Assembly (NCBI GenBank): GCA_018224315.1
Contig: JAGTVF010000375.1
Location: forward strand, 1 to 7,745
DNA length: 7,745 nt
Origin: Desulfobacterales bacterium
GTDB taxonomy: Bacteria; Desulfobacterota; Desulfobacteria; Desulfobacterales; Desulfosalsimonadaceae
Direction: 5' to 3'
Below, piece by piece: positions 1-7,304 of the stretch (positions are counted from its first letter, which is position 1; every line of letters begins with the position of its first letter). The notes below the pieces were generated by a model. It was given only the letters and a program-made list of their open reading frames with translations. It was not told the origin of the DNA and made no database searches. The translations under genes were made by a program, and so were the position numbers.

Positions 1-42
1 GCCAATCTGAAAAAACAGGAACCGGATACCGGGGTCCAATGA
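1..42 (+). CDS. C-terminal tail of an unknown upstream gene (partial)
   Basis: Reading frame 1 is open from the left edge and ends in TGA at 40-42, giving the 13-residue tail ANLKKQEPDTGVQ. The stop overlaps the ATG (39-41) of the next gene in an ATGA arrangement, the usual sign of translational coupling between co-transcribed genes. The tail is polar and typical of a disordered C-terminus, so no product can be named. It is called because of the overlap geometry and because the frame stays open to the edge; with so few codons, chance cannot be excluded. Confidence 0.5.
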   Translation, partial: ANLKKQEPDTGVQ

Positions 43-1193
43 AGTACCTGTCCTTTAAAATGATCATCCTGTGCATTCTGCTGCCGCCGCTTTTGTACAT
101 GGCCACGGTATCCGCACTGGAAGGTTATTTCACCGGTCATTACGAGAAAGCCGTCAGCAACATCTATCTCTCTGAGATGAATGCCGTGCTGGCCGGCTCC
201 GTGCATTTGTCTGATGCAATCAATGATTCGGTTTCATCTTATATTGACAACAACCGCCTTATCCGCATGGGCGTCAAAGTCGATGTCACGGTGGCCACAA
301 ACCGTGGAACGATTCTGTATCCACCCGTTTTTCAGGATGAAATAGACGAATCCATGGGCTCAGATGCCACAAAGATCGCGCAGCAGAATTTTCAAATGCT
401 GGACAGGGGACTTTCCCTGGAGGTGGAAGCCACCATTGAGCCGCTTTCCATCTTTTCCGGGGCCGTGCTTATGCTTTATATCCTGCTTTTTGGCGGCGGC
501 CTGTATGTGAATTACCGGATGGCTCTGACCAGAATCCGGCAGGAAGACCAGGAAAAGGCCGATGAACTCGAACGCCTGCACAACCTGGAAAACGAGTATG
601 CCCGGCAAGTGGACAAGCTTGACGCTGAGCGCCAAAGCCTGATGAACGAATATGCGGAACTCAAACAATCTTTGGATGCTCAGCGCCGGGAAGCCGAGCA
701 AAATGAAGAAGACATGTTCGAGGAAATCGAGGACCTGGAAAATCGTCTTTCCCAAAACCTTTCAGAACAGCAGCAGCAGCAGGATGAAATCCTGCGGCTC
801 CAGCAACAGATCGAAGAGCTCGATAGGCTTCGGGAAAACGTGGACCGTCAGAAAGAAAAGGAAGCCGAACGGCTGGGCAAACGATTTAAAGCTCTTTACA
901 AGCAGGTGGAAATGTATGACCGGGCTTTGCGGGGAATGACCGAACTCACTGAGGACATGGCCCTGAAAGCCGAAGAGATCATCCACCAGTTAAACAATGA
1001 TTCCTCAATGGTGACGGTCAAGCGCAAGGTGTTTAACAAAAAGGGCAAGGCCACGGTTTTTGAAGTGGTTTTTGCCTACAATGGCCGGCTTTATTTCAGC
1101 AAAACCGAAGCCAACCATATCCATGTGCTGGCAGTGGGCACAAAAAACACCCAGAACCGCGATCTGGCATACGTGGACCGCATGGCCTCCTGA
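39..1193 (+). CDS. Unrecognised inner-membrane protein: periplasmic domain, long coiled coil, RelE-like C-terminal domain
   Basis: I do not recognise this 384-residue protein. Seen in it: a basic N-terminus and membrane helix at about residues 7-26; a periplasmic region of about 110 residues (27-137), with a strand and turn around VDVTVATNRGTILYPP that recalls small Cache/PAS-type sensor domains; and a second helix at about 138-158 followed by Arg-rich residues, which puts the rest in the cytoplasm. Residues 163-298 are almost all Glu, Gln, Lys, Arg and Leu in a heptad-like pattern, so a long coiled coil, with five Gln at 244-248 from (CAG)5. Residues 300-384 form a compact helix-then-strands domain ending GTKNTQNRDLAYVDRM, which resembles the C-terminal strands of RelE/HigB-type toxins. 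The architecture suggests a membrane-tethered sensor or scaffold, possibly oligomeric. The ATG overlaps the stop of the upstream gene, which fixes the start; the ribosome site is weak (GGGG at 31-34). The gene itself is confident, its function is unknown. Confidence 0.9.
   Translation: MKYLSFKMIILCILLPPLLYMATVSALEGYFTGHYEKAVSNIYLSEMNAVLAGSVHLSDAINDSVSSYIDNNRLIRMGVKVDVTVATNRGTILYPPVFQDEIDESMGSDATKIAQQNFQMLDRGLSLEVEATIEPLSIFSGAVLMLYILLFGGGLYVNYRMALTRIRQEDQEKADELERLHNLENEYARQVDKLDAERQSLMNEYAELKQSLDAQRREAEQNEEDMFEEIEDLENRLSQNLSEQQQQQDEILRLQQQIEELDRLRENVDRQKEKEAERLGKRFKALYKQVEMYDRALRGMTELTEDMALKAEEIIHQLNNDSSMVTVKRKVFNKKGKATVFEVVFAYNGRLYFSKTEANHIHVLAVGTKNTQNRDLAYVDRMAS
1142..1167 (-). terminator. 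Possible weak intrinsic terminator of the topA operon, inside the opposing gene
   Basis: Read on the - strand, CCAGA (1167-1163), a 7-nt loop and TCTGG (1155-1151) form a 5-bp hairpin, followed by GTG and six T (1147-1142). It lies about 33-58 nt past the topA stop and within the last codons of the convergent gene. The stem is short and three bases separate it from the T run, so it would be weak at best. It is listed because the 6-nt gap between the two genes cannot hold a terminator. Confidence 0.25.
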
Positions 1194-1199
1194 AAAACC

Positions 1200-3473
1200 C
1201 TATCCCTTTTCCTTGTACCCGCAGCCTTTCTGCGCGCATTTAATGACCCGGCCCTCCTTTTTGGTCTCCTTTTCCACAAGATAGGGCGCAGCGCATTGCG
1301 GACACTGGCGATCCACCGGCTTGTCCCACAGGGCAAAGGTGCAGTCCGGATAACGGCTGCAGCCGTAAAAAATCTTGCCCCGCCGGGATTTGCGCTCCAT
1401 GATTTCACCAGTGCATCCCTCCTCCGGGCAGGATACGCCGGTGGAGGTTGCCGGGCCGCCGGAGTGAAGCGACCGGGTATGTTTGCATTCCGGATAGCCG
1501 CTGCAGGCGAGAAACTCTCCGTACCGCCCCTGCTTGACCACCATGGGCCGGCTGCACTTTTCACAAACTTCCCCATCGGTTTCGATTTCCGCTGGCTCCA
1601 CCGGCTCAATGCCGCCTTTTTCCGTGCGCGTGTAATTGCGCGACCAGGTGCAGTCCGGATAACCCTCGCAGGCCAGGAAAGGCCCGTTTTTGCCCACCTT
1701 GATGCGCGCTTCCTTGCCGCATTCCGGACACTTAAACCCAGTGGGCAGCCCCAGGCCCTTAACGCTGAGCATGTTTTCTGCAGCCGAAAGCAGCCGTTGC
1801 TCAAACAACTCGTAGAACTGCTGCAGAAGCGCCCGGGCTTCCTGCTCATCGGATTCCACCTTGTCCAGATCGTTTTCCAGCTTGGCCGTGAAGTCCACGT
1901 TCAAAATATCCGGAAAATTCTCCACCAGCAGATCCGTGATGATAAAACCCAGCTCAGTGGGATGGAAATAGCCCTTGAGCAGTTCCACGTATCCCTTTTC
2001 CCGGATGGTGCTTAGAATCGCAGCATAAGTACTGGGCCGTCCGATGCCGTTTTCTTCAAGCTCCTTTACCAGGGTGGCCTCGGAAAACCGCGGCGGCGGA
2101 GCAGTAAAATGCTGTTTGGGCTCAAGCTTCTGAAGGGCCAGGTTTTCTTTTTCCGCCATCTCGGGCAGCTGGCTTTTTTCCTTGTTGCTCTCTGCCGCCT
2201 CGGTGTCGTCTGCGGACTGATACAGGGCCAGAAAGCCCGGAAACTTCACTGTGGAGCCCGAAGCAGTGAGCTGGTATCCGGCAGCAGCAATGGCAATGCT
2301 TTTCTGGTCAATTAAGGCCTCGGCCATCTGGGAGGCCACAAAACGCTGCCAGATCAACTGATACAGGGCCAGCTGATCTTTGGACAAAAATTTTGAAATC
2401 TTTTCCGGGGTGTTAAACACCGAGGTGGGCCGGATGGCCTCATGGGCATCCTGGGTCCGGTTCTTGTTGGCGAAAAAGCGCGGTTTGGACAGGGCATAAT
2501 CCTTGCCGTGGCGCTGTAAAATCAGATCCTTTGCCTCGCCTGCGGCTTCTGCCGATATCCGGGTGGAGTCGGTCCGCATGTAGGTAATCAGACCCACGGT
2601 CTCGCCGCCCAGGTCCACGCCCTCATAGAGCTGCTGGGCCACGGTCATGGTTTTTTTGGCCGAGAAGCGAAGCTTGCGGATGGCCTCCTGCTGGAGCTTG
2701 CTGGTGGTAAACGGGGGATACGGCCGGCGGCGGACAGTCTTTTTGGTGATCTTGTCCACCAGGAAATCGGCATCTGCCAGGGCATCGCGGATCTGCATGG
2801 CAGTGGTTTCATCCGGGATGGAAATTTTTTTGCCCTTGTGTTTGGCCAGTTTGGCTTCAAACTCCGGGGGATTGGATGCCTTTAAGCGGGCGGTGATTGA
2901 CCAGTATTCTTCGGGCTCAAAAGCCTGGATGGCCCGCTCGCGTTCACAGATCATGCGAACGGCCACGGACTGAACCCGCCCGGCACTCAAGCCGTATTTC
3001 ACCTTTTTCCACAAGATCGGCGAAATTTGATATCCCACCAGCCGGTCTAAAATCCGGCGGGTCTGCTGGGCTTTGTAGCGGTTCTCGTTTAAGGCTTCAG
3101 GACGGGAAAGCGCCTGTTTTACCGCATTTTTGGTCAACTCATGGAACAACACCCGGTGAAACTGCCGCCCCTTTTTCTTGAGCACTTCAGCGGCGTGCCA
3201 GGCAATGGCCTCGCCCTCCCGGTCCGGGTCCGGGGCCAGGTAGATGTCGGTGGCATCGCCGGCCGCGGTTTTCAGGGCCTTGATCACCTTTTGTTTGCCG
3301 GGGATGGTTACGTATTTGGGATTAAAGCCCTGCTCCACGTCAATACCCAGTTCCTTGGCAGGCAAATCCTTGATGTGGCCCACGGTGGAGGCCACGTTAT
3401 ACTGGTCACCCAGATACTTCTTGATGGTTTTCACCTTGGTCGGGGATTCGACAATCACCAGAGGTTTGCTCAC
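1200..3473 (-). CDS. topA: DNA topoisomerase I (type IA)
   Basis: This cytoplasmic enzyme relaxes negatively supercoiled DNA by cutting one strand, passing the other through and resealing. The 757-residue protein is complete. The Toprim domain opens with LVIVESPTK (catalytic Glu9) and carries the acidic metal site PDPDREGE (Asp82, Asp84, Glu86). The active-site tyrosine is Tyr298 in GLITYMRTDST, and the type IA core continues through ENGIGRPSTYA (474-484). The C-terminus has four Cys4 zinc ribbons: C582/C585/C602/C608, C637/C640/C657/C663, C682/C687/C705/C711 and C724/C727/C746/C751. This matches the E. coli-like bacterial form, although E. coli TopA is about 100 residues longer. The start is GTG, with GGAG at 3481-3484 seven bases upstream; GTG overlaps the TGA of dprA by 4 nt (GTGA), so translation is probably coupled. 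It is the last gene of the operon, and its TAG stop lies 6 nt from the stop of the convergent gene. Confidence 0.98.
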   Translation of the reverse strand: MSKPLVIVESPTKVKTIKKYLGDQYNVASTVGHIKDLPAKELGIDVEQGFNPKYVTIPGKQKVIKALKTAAGDATDIYLAPDPDREGEAIAWHAAEVLKKKGRQFHRVLFHELTKNAVKQALSRPEALNENRYKAQQTRRILDRLVGYQISPILWKKVKYGLSAGRVQSVAVRMICERERAIQAFEPEEYWSITARLKASNPPEFEAKLAKHKGKKISIPDETTAMQIRDALADADFLVDKITKKTVRRRPYPPFTTSKLQQEAIRKLRFSAKKTMTVAQQLYEGVDLGGETVGLITYMRTDSTRISAEAAGEAKDLILQRHGKDYALSKPRFFANKNRTQDAHEAIRPTSVFNTPEKISKFLSKDQLALYQLIWQRFVASQMAEALIDQKSIAIAAAGYQLTASGSTVKFPGFLALYQSADDTEAAESNKEKSQLPEMAEKENLALQKLEPKQHFTAPPPRFSEATLVKELEENGIGRPSTYAAILSTIREKGYVELLKGYFHPTELGFIITDLLVENFPDILNVDFTAKLENDLDKVESDEQEARALLQQFYELFEQRLLSAAENMLSVKGLGLPTGFKCPECGKEARIKVGKNGPFLACEGYPDCTWSRNYTRTEKGGIEPVEPAEIETDGEVCEKCSRPMVVKQGRYGEFLACSGYPECKHTRSLHSGGPATSTGVSCPEEGCTGEIMERKSRRGKIFYGCSRYPDCTFALWDKPVDRQCPQCAAPYLVEKETKKEGRVIKCAQKGCGYKEKG

Positions 3474-4624
3474 GTTTCAACTCCACGGGTACAAAAATAT
3501 TTTCCGGGCATCTGTGTAACAATGCCCTTTAATTCAAGGTTTAACAGCACAGAGAGCAAATGGCCGGCATCCATGGCCAGCTCCCGGGCCAATTCATCAA
3601 TATGGGCCGGATACGGATCAAGCGCATGGTATACCCGGGCTTGTTCGGCTGTCAAGTCCGGGGCCTGGCTTCGGCTCTCCGGATCGCGGAGATCCCCATC
3701 GCAGCTGCTTTTGGCCGACAGCAGCAGCGGGGCGATTTCCTCGATCACGTCCTGGGCCCGCTCCACGAGCTTGGCTCCCTGTTTGAGCAGATTATGGGCC
3801 CCGGAACTCTTATAGGAATTGATATTTCCCGGTACGGCAAACACTTCCCTGTTCTGCTCTGCAGCCAGCCGGGCGGTGATCAGCGATCCGCTTTTTTGGG
3901 CCGCCTCCACCACCACCGTGCCCAAACACATCCCGGAAATGATCCGGTTGCGGGCCGGAAAGTTGTAGCTGTTTGGCGGATCATCCACAGGTCGTTCGGA
4001 TACAATAGTGCCTTGCCTGGAAATGTCAAAAAAGAGTTTCCGGTTTTCCGGCGGGTAAATCACAGAAAGGCCGCTTCCGAGCACTGCAACGGTGCTTCCC
4101 CCGGCATCCAGGGCGCCCTGATGAGCAGCCGTATCAATGCCCCGGGCCATCCCGCTGACAATGGTCAATCCCATGTCCGCCAGATCTGCGCTCAGCCGGC
4201 GGGCCATGGAAAAACCGTAGCGGGTTGGATTGCGCGTGCCCACAACGGCAATGGCCGGTTCCGGATCCAGGGGACGGCCAAATGTGTACAAATAGGGGGG
4301 CGGGTCGCTGATCCGGGCAAGGCGCCAGGGATACTGGGCGTGATCGGCTGCAATGATTTCATATCCGCGCTTTTGGCAGCGGGCAATCTCCTGCTTCGCC
4401 TGCTGGCGGCTGCCGCCCTCCAGCACTGCCCGGACACTTTTTGCGCCCATTCCCTCAACCTGCATCAGGCAGGATTCATCTGCGCAAAAAACCTTTTCCG
4501 GTGATCCGAAGCGCTCCACCAGACGATTGCAGATCCGGGGGCCCACGCCCGGGGCCTGCCGCAACGCGATCCATGCACAAAGATGATCTTGATTGTCCCC
4601 GGCTTCCATCACATATCCAGGCAT
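3470..4624 (-). CDS. dprA: DNA-processing protein DprA (Smf)
   Basis: DprA binds single-stranded DNA entering during natural transformation and loads RecA on it; in non-competent bacteria its role is less clear. The 384-residue protein has all three usual parts. An N-terminal helix-hairpin-helix/SAM-like region lies at about 15-70 (APGVGPR, VEGMGAKSV). The Rossmann-like DNA-binding core is at about 90-300, with VVGTRNPTRYG (127-137), SGMARGIDTAAHQGAL (157-172), GSGLSVIYPPEN (183-194), FPARNRIISG (222-231), SGSLITARLA (245-254) and PGNINSYKSSGAHNLLKQGA (265-284). A C-terminal winged helix (DprA_WH type) lies at about 323-380. I chose the ATG at 4624 because GGA (4633-4631) precedes it by 6 nt and it lies 19 nt after the secF stop. 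An ATG at 4609 is possible; an in-frame ATG at 4723 would put 33 unlikely Arg/Cys-rich residues over the end of secF. Its TGA overlaps the topA GTG. Confidence 0.96.
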   Translation of the reverse strand: MPGYVMEAGDNQDHLCAWIALRQAPGVGPRICNRLVERFGSPEKVFCADESCLMQVEGMGAKSVRAVLEGGSRQQAKQEIARCQKRGYEIIAADHAQYPWRLARISDPPPYLYTFGRPLDPEPAIAVVGTRNPTRYGFSMARRLSADLADMGLTIVSGMARGIDTAAHQGALDAGGSTVAVLGSGLSVIYPPENRKLFFDISRQGTIVSERPVDDPPNSYNFPARNRIISGMCLGTVVVEAAQKSGSLITARLAAEQNREVFAVPGNINSYKSSGAHNLLKQGAKLVERAQDVIEEIAPLLLSAKSSCDGDLRDPESRSQAPDLTAEQARVYHALDPYPAHIDELARELAMDAGHLLSVLLNLELKGIVTQMPGKYFCTRGVET

Positions 4625-4643
4625 CTGTTTTCCGCGCGGCCGC

Positions 4644-5711
4644 CTAAGCCGCTTCAGATGCCGCCGCCCCGTGATCCGGTGCAGGGCCGCCCTGCATAAA
4701 CAACAGCATCGGGCTGGCCACAAAAACAGAAGAATACGTGCCGATCAGCACCCCGATAATCATGGCCAGGGCAAAGTCGTGGATAATGTCGCCGCCCAGG
4801 AAAAACAGGCAGAGCAAAACCATCAGGGTGGTGGTGGAAGTCAGAATGGTCCGGCTCAGGGTCTCATTGATGCTGCGGTTGATATTGCCCTCAAGGCTGA
4901 CACGGTTGTAGCGCCGGAGATTTTCACGGATCCGGTCAAACACGATAATGGTGTCATTGAGCGAATATCCGATAATGGTCAAAAGGGCCGCCACAATGGG
5001 CAGGGAAAACTCCTTGCCCAGCAGGGTAAACACACCTACAGTGATGGTCACATCATGGATCAAAGCCACGGTGGCGCCCATGGCAAAACGCAGGTGAAGC
5101 TGGTAAAACAAAATCAGGCTGACAATCAGGGCCACAAGGATGAGAAACGGAATGCTGACGTTAAACAGAGAAAACAAATACACCGCACCGATTAAGGCCC
5201 CGGCCGTGGCCGCACTGAGCATCCACTTCATTTCAAAGCGGCCGGAAATATAAATGGTAATAAACAAAAGCGCGTAAAAAAGGGCAAACAGAGCTTTTTC
5301 CCGAAGGGTCTCACCCACCTGCGGGCCCACCATCTCCACCCGACGGATTTCAGGAGATCCCTGGGTGGCAGAGGCCAGGGCATCGCTGATCTGCCCGGAG
5401 AAATCATCTCCCGTGGAAAGGGGCTCATTGGTCCGGATCAGAAATTCGTTATTTTCAGCTTCGCCGAATCGCTGCACGGCAGAACCGCCAAGGTCGATTT
5501 GCGCCAACCCGGTTTTGACATCAGCGATCTCCACCTTCTTATCAAACTGGACCTGAACAATGGTGCCGCCCACAAAATCAATGCCGAAATTGGGCCCGGC
5601 ATTGATCACCAGGGTGAGCAGGCTTGCAATCAGCAGCAGGGCCGATACGCCGTATCCCAGGTATCGCCGGCCGATAAAATCGAAATTGATCCCGGGCTTG
5701 ATGATTTCCAT
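4644..5711 (-). CDS. secF: Protein translocase subunit SecF
   Basis: SecF is an inner-membrane partner of SecD. Together they use the proton gradient to complete export of proteins threaded through SecYEG. The 355-residue protein has TM1 at about 17-37, the family motif NFGIDFVGGT (41-50), a periplasmic P4-type domain to about 136, the VGPQVGETLREKA entry to TM2 (128-140), TM3 with the conserved HD pair (His219, Asp220), and GYSLNDTIIVFDRIREN (248-264) in TM4. It is longer than the roughly 300-325 residues usual for SecF. The extra length is a hydrophobic stretch at about 161-207, between TM2 and TM3, that looks like two added membrane helices, so eight rather than six in all. The tail is Ala/Gly-rich (GGPAPDHGAAASEAA). 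The ATG start has AAGGA at 5719-5723, spaced 7 nt and overlapping the secD stop; the gap to secD is 10 nt. Confidence 0.98.
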   Translation of the reverse strand: MEIIKPGINFDFIGRRYLGYGVSALLLIASLLTLVINAGPNFGIDFVGGTIVQVQFDKKVEIADVKTGLAQIDLGGSAVQRFGEAENNEFLIRTNEPLSTGDDFSGQISDALASATQGSPEIRRVEMVGPQVGETLREKALFALFYALLFITIYISGRFEMKWMLSAATAGALIGAVYLFSLFNVSIPFLILVALIVSLILFYQLHLRFAMGATVALIHDVTITVGVFTLLGKEFSLPIVAALLTIIGYSLNDTIIVFDRIRENLRRYNRVSLEGNINRSINETLSRTILTSTTTLMVLLCLFFLGGDIIHDFALAMIIGVLIGTYSSVFVASPMLLFMQGGPAPDHGAAASEAA

Positions 5712-5717
5712 ACAAAG

Positions 5718-5723
5718 ATCCTT
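5718..5723 (-). promoter_or_regulatory. Ribosome binding site of secF, overlapping the secD stop
   Basis: AAGGAT reads on the - strand from 5723 to 5718, with AAGGA 7 nt before the secF ATG. It shares bases with the secD TAA (5724-5722), so ribosomes ending secD stop on the secF entry site. This fits coupled, balanced synthesis of the two partners. Confidence 0.7.
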
Positions 5724-7290
5724 ATATACTGAGAGTTTTCATGCGCCGGACGCTGTAAAAATAGTCAAATATCAGCCGGCAGGCAAACAGGGCTGTAAAC
5801 AGGCTGGCCAGAACGCCTAGGCTAAGGGTCACGGCAAAGCCCCTGACCGGTCCGGTACCGAACTGATAGAGCACCAGGGCCGCAATCAGGGTGGTGACAT
5901 TGGCATCGAGCACCGCCACTGCCGCCCGGTCAAAACCGGCTGCCACAGCCGATGCCGGGGTTTTGCCCAGCCGCTGTTCCTCCCGGATGCGCTCGAAAAT
6001 AATGACGTTGGCATCCACGGCCATTCCGATGGTCAGAATAATGCCGGCGATTCCCGGCAGGGTCAAAGTGGCGCCAAAGGCCGCAAGCCCGGCGGCGATC
6101 AGCAGGATATTGACCACCAGGGCCGTGTTGGCGATCAGGCCGGCCAACTGGTAATAAACCGCCATGAAAAGCAGCACCAGAATGCCGCCAACAGCCATTG
6201 AAATCAGGCCCATGCGGATGGAATCATGACCCAGAGACGGGCCCACGGTGCGCTCTTCAATAATTTCCACGGGTGCGGGAAGAGCGCCGGCACGCAGGAC
6301 AATGGCTAAGTCATGGGCTTCCTGCATGGAAAAATTGCCCGTAATCCGGGCGGTTCCGCCGCCGATTTTCTCCTGGATCACCGGGGCGGAATACACATTG
6401 TTATCCAGAACAATGGCCAGCCGCTTTTTGACATTTTCAGCCGTGATCCGCTCAAAAATCCGCGCCCCCCTGCGGTCAAAATCAATTGTCACGTAAGGCT
6501 CGTTATACTGCGGATCGATCTTGACCCTGGCATCCTCCAGGTATGCCCCGGTCAGCAGGGTGTCTTTTTTCACCAGGTAAGGCCGACGGCCCTCCTGGGC
6601 CGTATCGCCGCTCTGGTAAAGAACTTCACTGCCCGGCGGCACCTGCCCCTCCAGGGCCCGCTGCACGGAGTTGTCCTCATCGAGCAGTTTGAACTCCAGC
6701 TGGGCGGTGCGGCCGATCAATTCCTTGGCCCGGTCCGTATCCGTGATTCCGGGCAGCTGGATTAAAATCCGGCGCTCGCCCTGGACCCGGATATCAGGCT
6801 CGCTGACACCGAACTGGTCAATACGGTTGCGGATGGTCTCAAGGGCCTGTTCAACGGCCTGATCCCGGATCTGCCGGGCCCGCTCACCGATGATGGCAAT
6901 TTCCATGTGCACATCGCCCTGGGCCCGGGAACTGGAACGGACAGTGACCTCATCGAATTCATCTTCAATGAGATCGCTGACTTTTTCCACATCATCGGCA
7001 TCCATAAGTCCGATTACAAGCCCGTTGTCCCCGGAAGCCTCCATGCGGGTGTGCCGGATGCGCTCTTCACGCAGCAGGGAGCGAAGCTCTCCCTGAATCC
7101 GGTCCAGGGTACCGTCCACGGCCTTCTGGGTTTCCACTTCCAGGGCCAGGTGCATGCCGCCCTGAAGGTCCAGTCCCAGGTTTATCTGCTTATGGGGCCA
7201 GATACCGGGCTTAAATGTGGGCACCACATACACCACCGCAGCCAGAAGAACCCCGAGCACCACTACCGCGCGCAACGTATAGCCTTTCAA
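5722..7290 (-). CDS. secD: Protein translocase subunit SecD
   Basis: SecD, with SecF, is the proton-driven RND-type motor that pulls exported proteins through SecYEG from the periplasmic side. From the TTG at 7290 it has 522 residues. TM1 lies at about 6-24, followed by NLGLDLQGGMHLALEV (37-52). The large periplasmic region (about 26-345) includes TIRNRIDQFGVSEPDIRVQG (152-171) and LRAGALPAPVEI (332-343). Five more membrane helices follow, with GMAVDANVIIFERIREE (422-438), whose Asp426 matches the conserved proton-pathway aspartate. The length is shorter than E. coli SecD (615) but normal for many other bacteria. No in-frame ATG or GTG exists between the upstream stop (7333-7335) and the conserved N-terminus. 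Two TTG codons two apart (7296 and 7290) are the candidates. AAAGGG at 7299-7304 is 2 nt from the first and 8 nt from the second, so I prefer 7290; starting at 7296 would add two residues (MV). Confidence 0.97.
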   Translation of the reverse strand: MKGYTLRAVVVLGVLLAAVVYVVPTFKPGIWPHKQINLGLDLQGGMHLALEVETQKAVDGTLDRIQGELRSLLREERIRHTRMEASGDNGLVIGLMDADDVEKVSDLIEDEFDEVTVRSSSRAQGDVHMEIAIIGERARQIRDQAVEQALETIRNRIDQFGVSEPDIRVQGERRILIQLPGITDTDRAKELIGRTAQLEFKLLDEDNSVQRALEGQVPPGSEVLYQSGDTAQEGRRPYLVKKDTLLTGAYLEDARVKIDPQYNEPYVTIDFDRRGARIFERITAENVKKRLAIVLDNNVYSAPVIQEKIGGGTARITGNFSMQEAHDLAIVLRAGALPAPVEIIEERTVGPSLGHDSIRMGLISMAVGGILVLLFMAVYYQLAGLIANTALVVNILLIAAGLAAFGATLTLPGIAGIILTIGMAVDANVIIFERIREEQRLGKTPASAVAAGFDRAAVAVLDANVTTLIAALVLYQFGTGPVRGFAVTLSLGVLASLFTALFACRLIFDYFYSVRRMKTLSI

Positions 7291-7298
7291 TACCAATA

Positions 7299-7304
7299 CC
7301 CTTT
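7299..7304 (-). promoter_or_regulatory. Ribosome binding site that decides the secD start
   Basis: AAAGGG on the - strand ends 2 nt before the TTG at 7296, too close for efficient initiation, and 8 nt before the TTG at 7290, which is a good distance. This favours the downstream TTG as the secD start. Confidence 0.55.

Noticed and set aside
768..782. (CAG)5 trinucleotide repeat
   Set aside because: Five in-frame Gln codons in a Gln-rich coiled coil; too short to be a notable unstable repeat.
1220..1234. CGCAG-CCTTT-CTGCG hairpin just after the + strand gene, as its terminator
   Set aside because: The stem is 5 bp with no T run after it, and it lies in conserved topA zinc-ribbon codons.
1341..1670. 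Repeated 16-nt match (GTGCAGTCCGGATAAC) at about 1341 and 1650, with a related copy near 1484
   Set aside because: These encode the CxGYPDCT-type segments of successive TopA zinc ribbons, so protein repeats explain them.
1296..2015. A 239-codon + strand frame opposite topA
   Set aside because: It is antisense to the conserved topA zinc-ribbon region, with biased composition and no recognisable family.
3141..3815. A 224-codon + strand frame across the dprA/topA junction
   Set aside because: It is antisense to two conserved genes, with no ribosome site or domain evidence found.
3560..4504. A 314-codon open frame on the + strand opposite dprA
   Set aside because: It lies wholly antisense to a clearly conserved dprA, and its translation shows no coherent domain. 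Long antisense frames are expected in GC-rich coding DNA.
4625..4723. N-terminal extension of dprA to an upstream ATG
   Set aside because: It would overlap the end of secF by 80 nt and add 33 Arg/Cys-rich residues unlike any DprA N-terminus. The ATG at 4624 has its own ribosome site.
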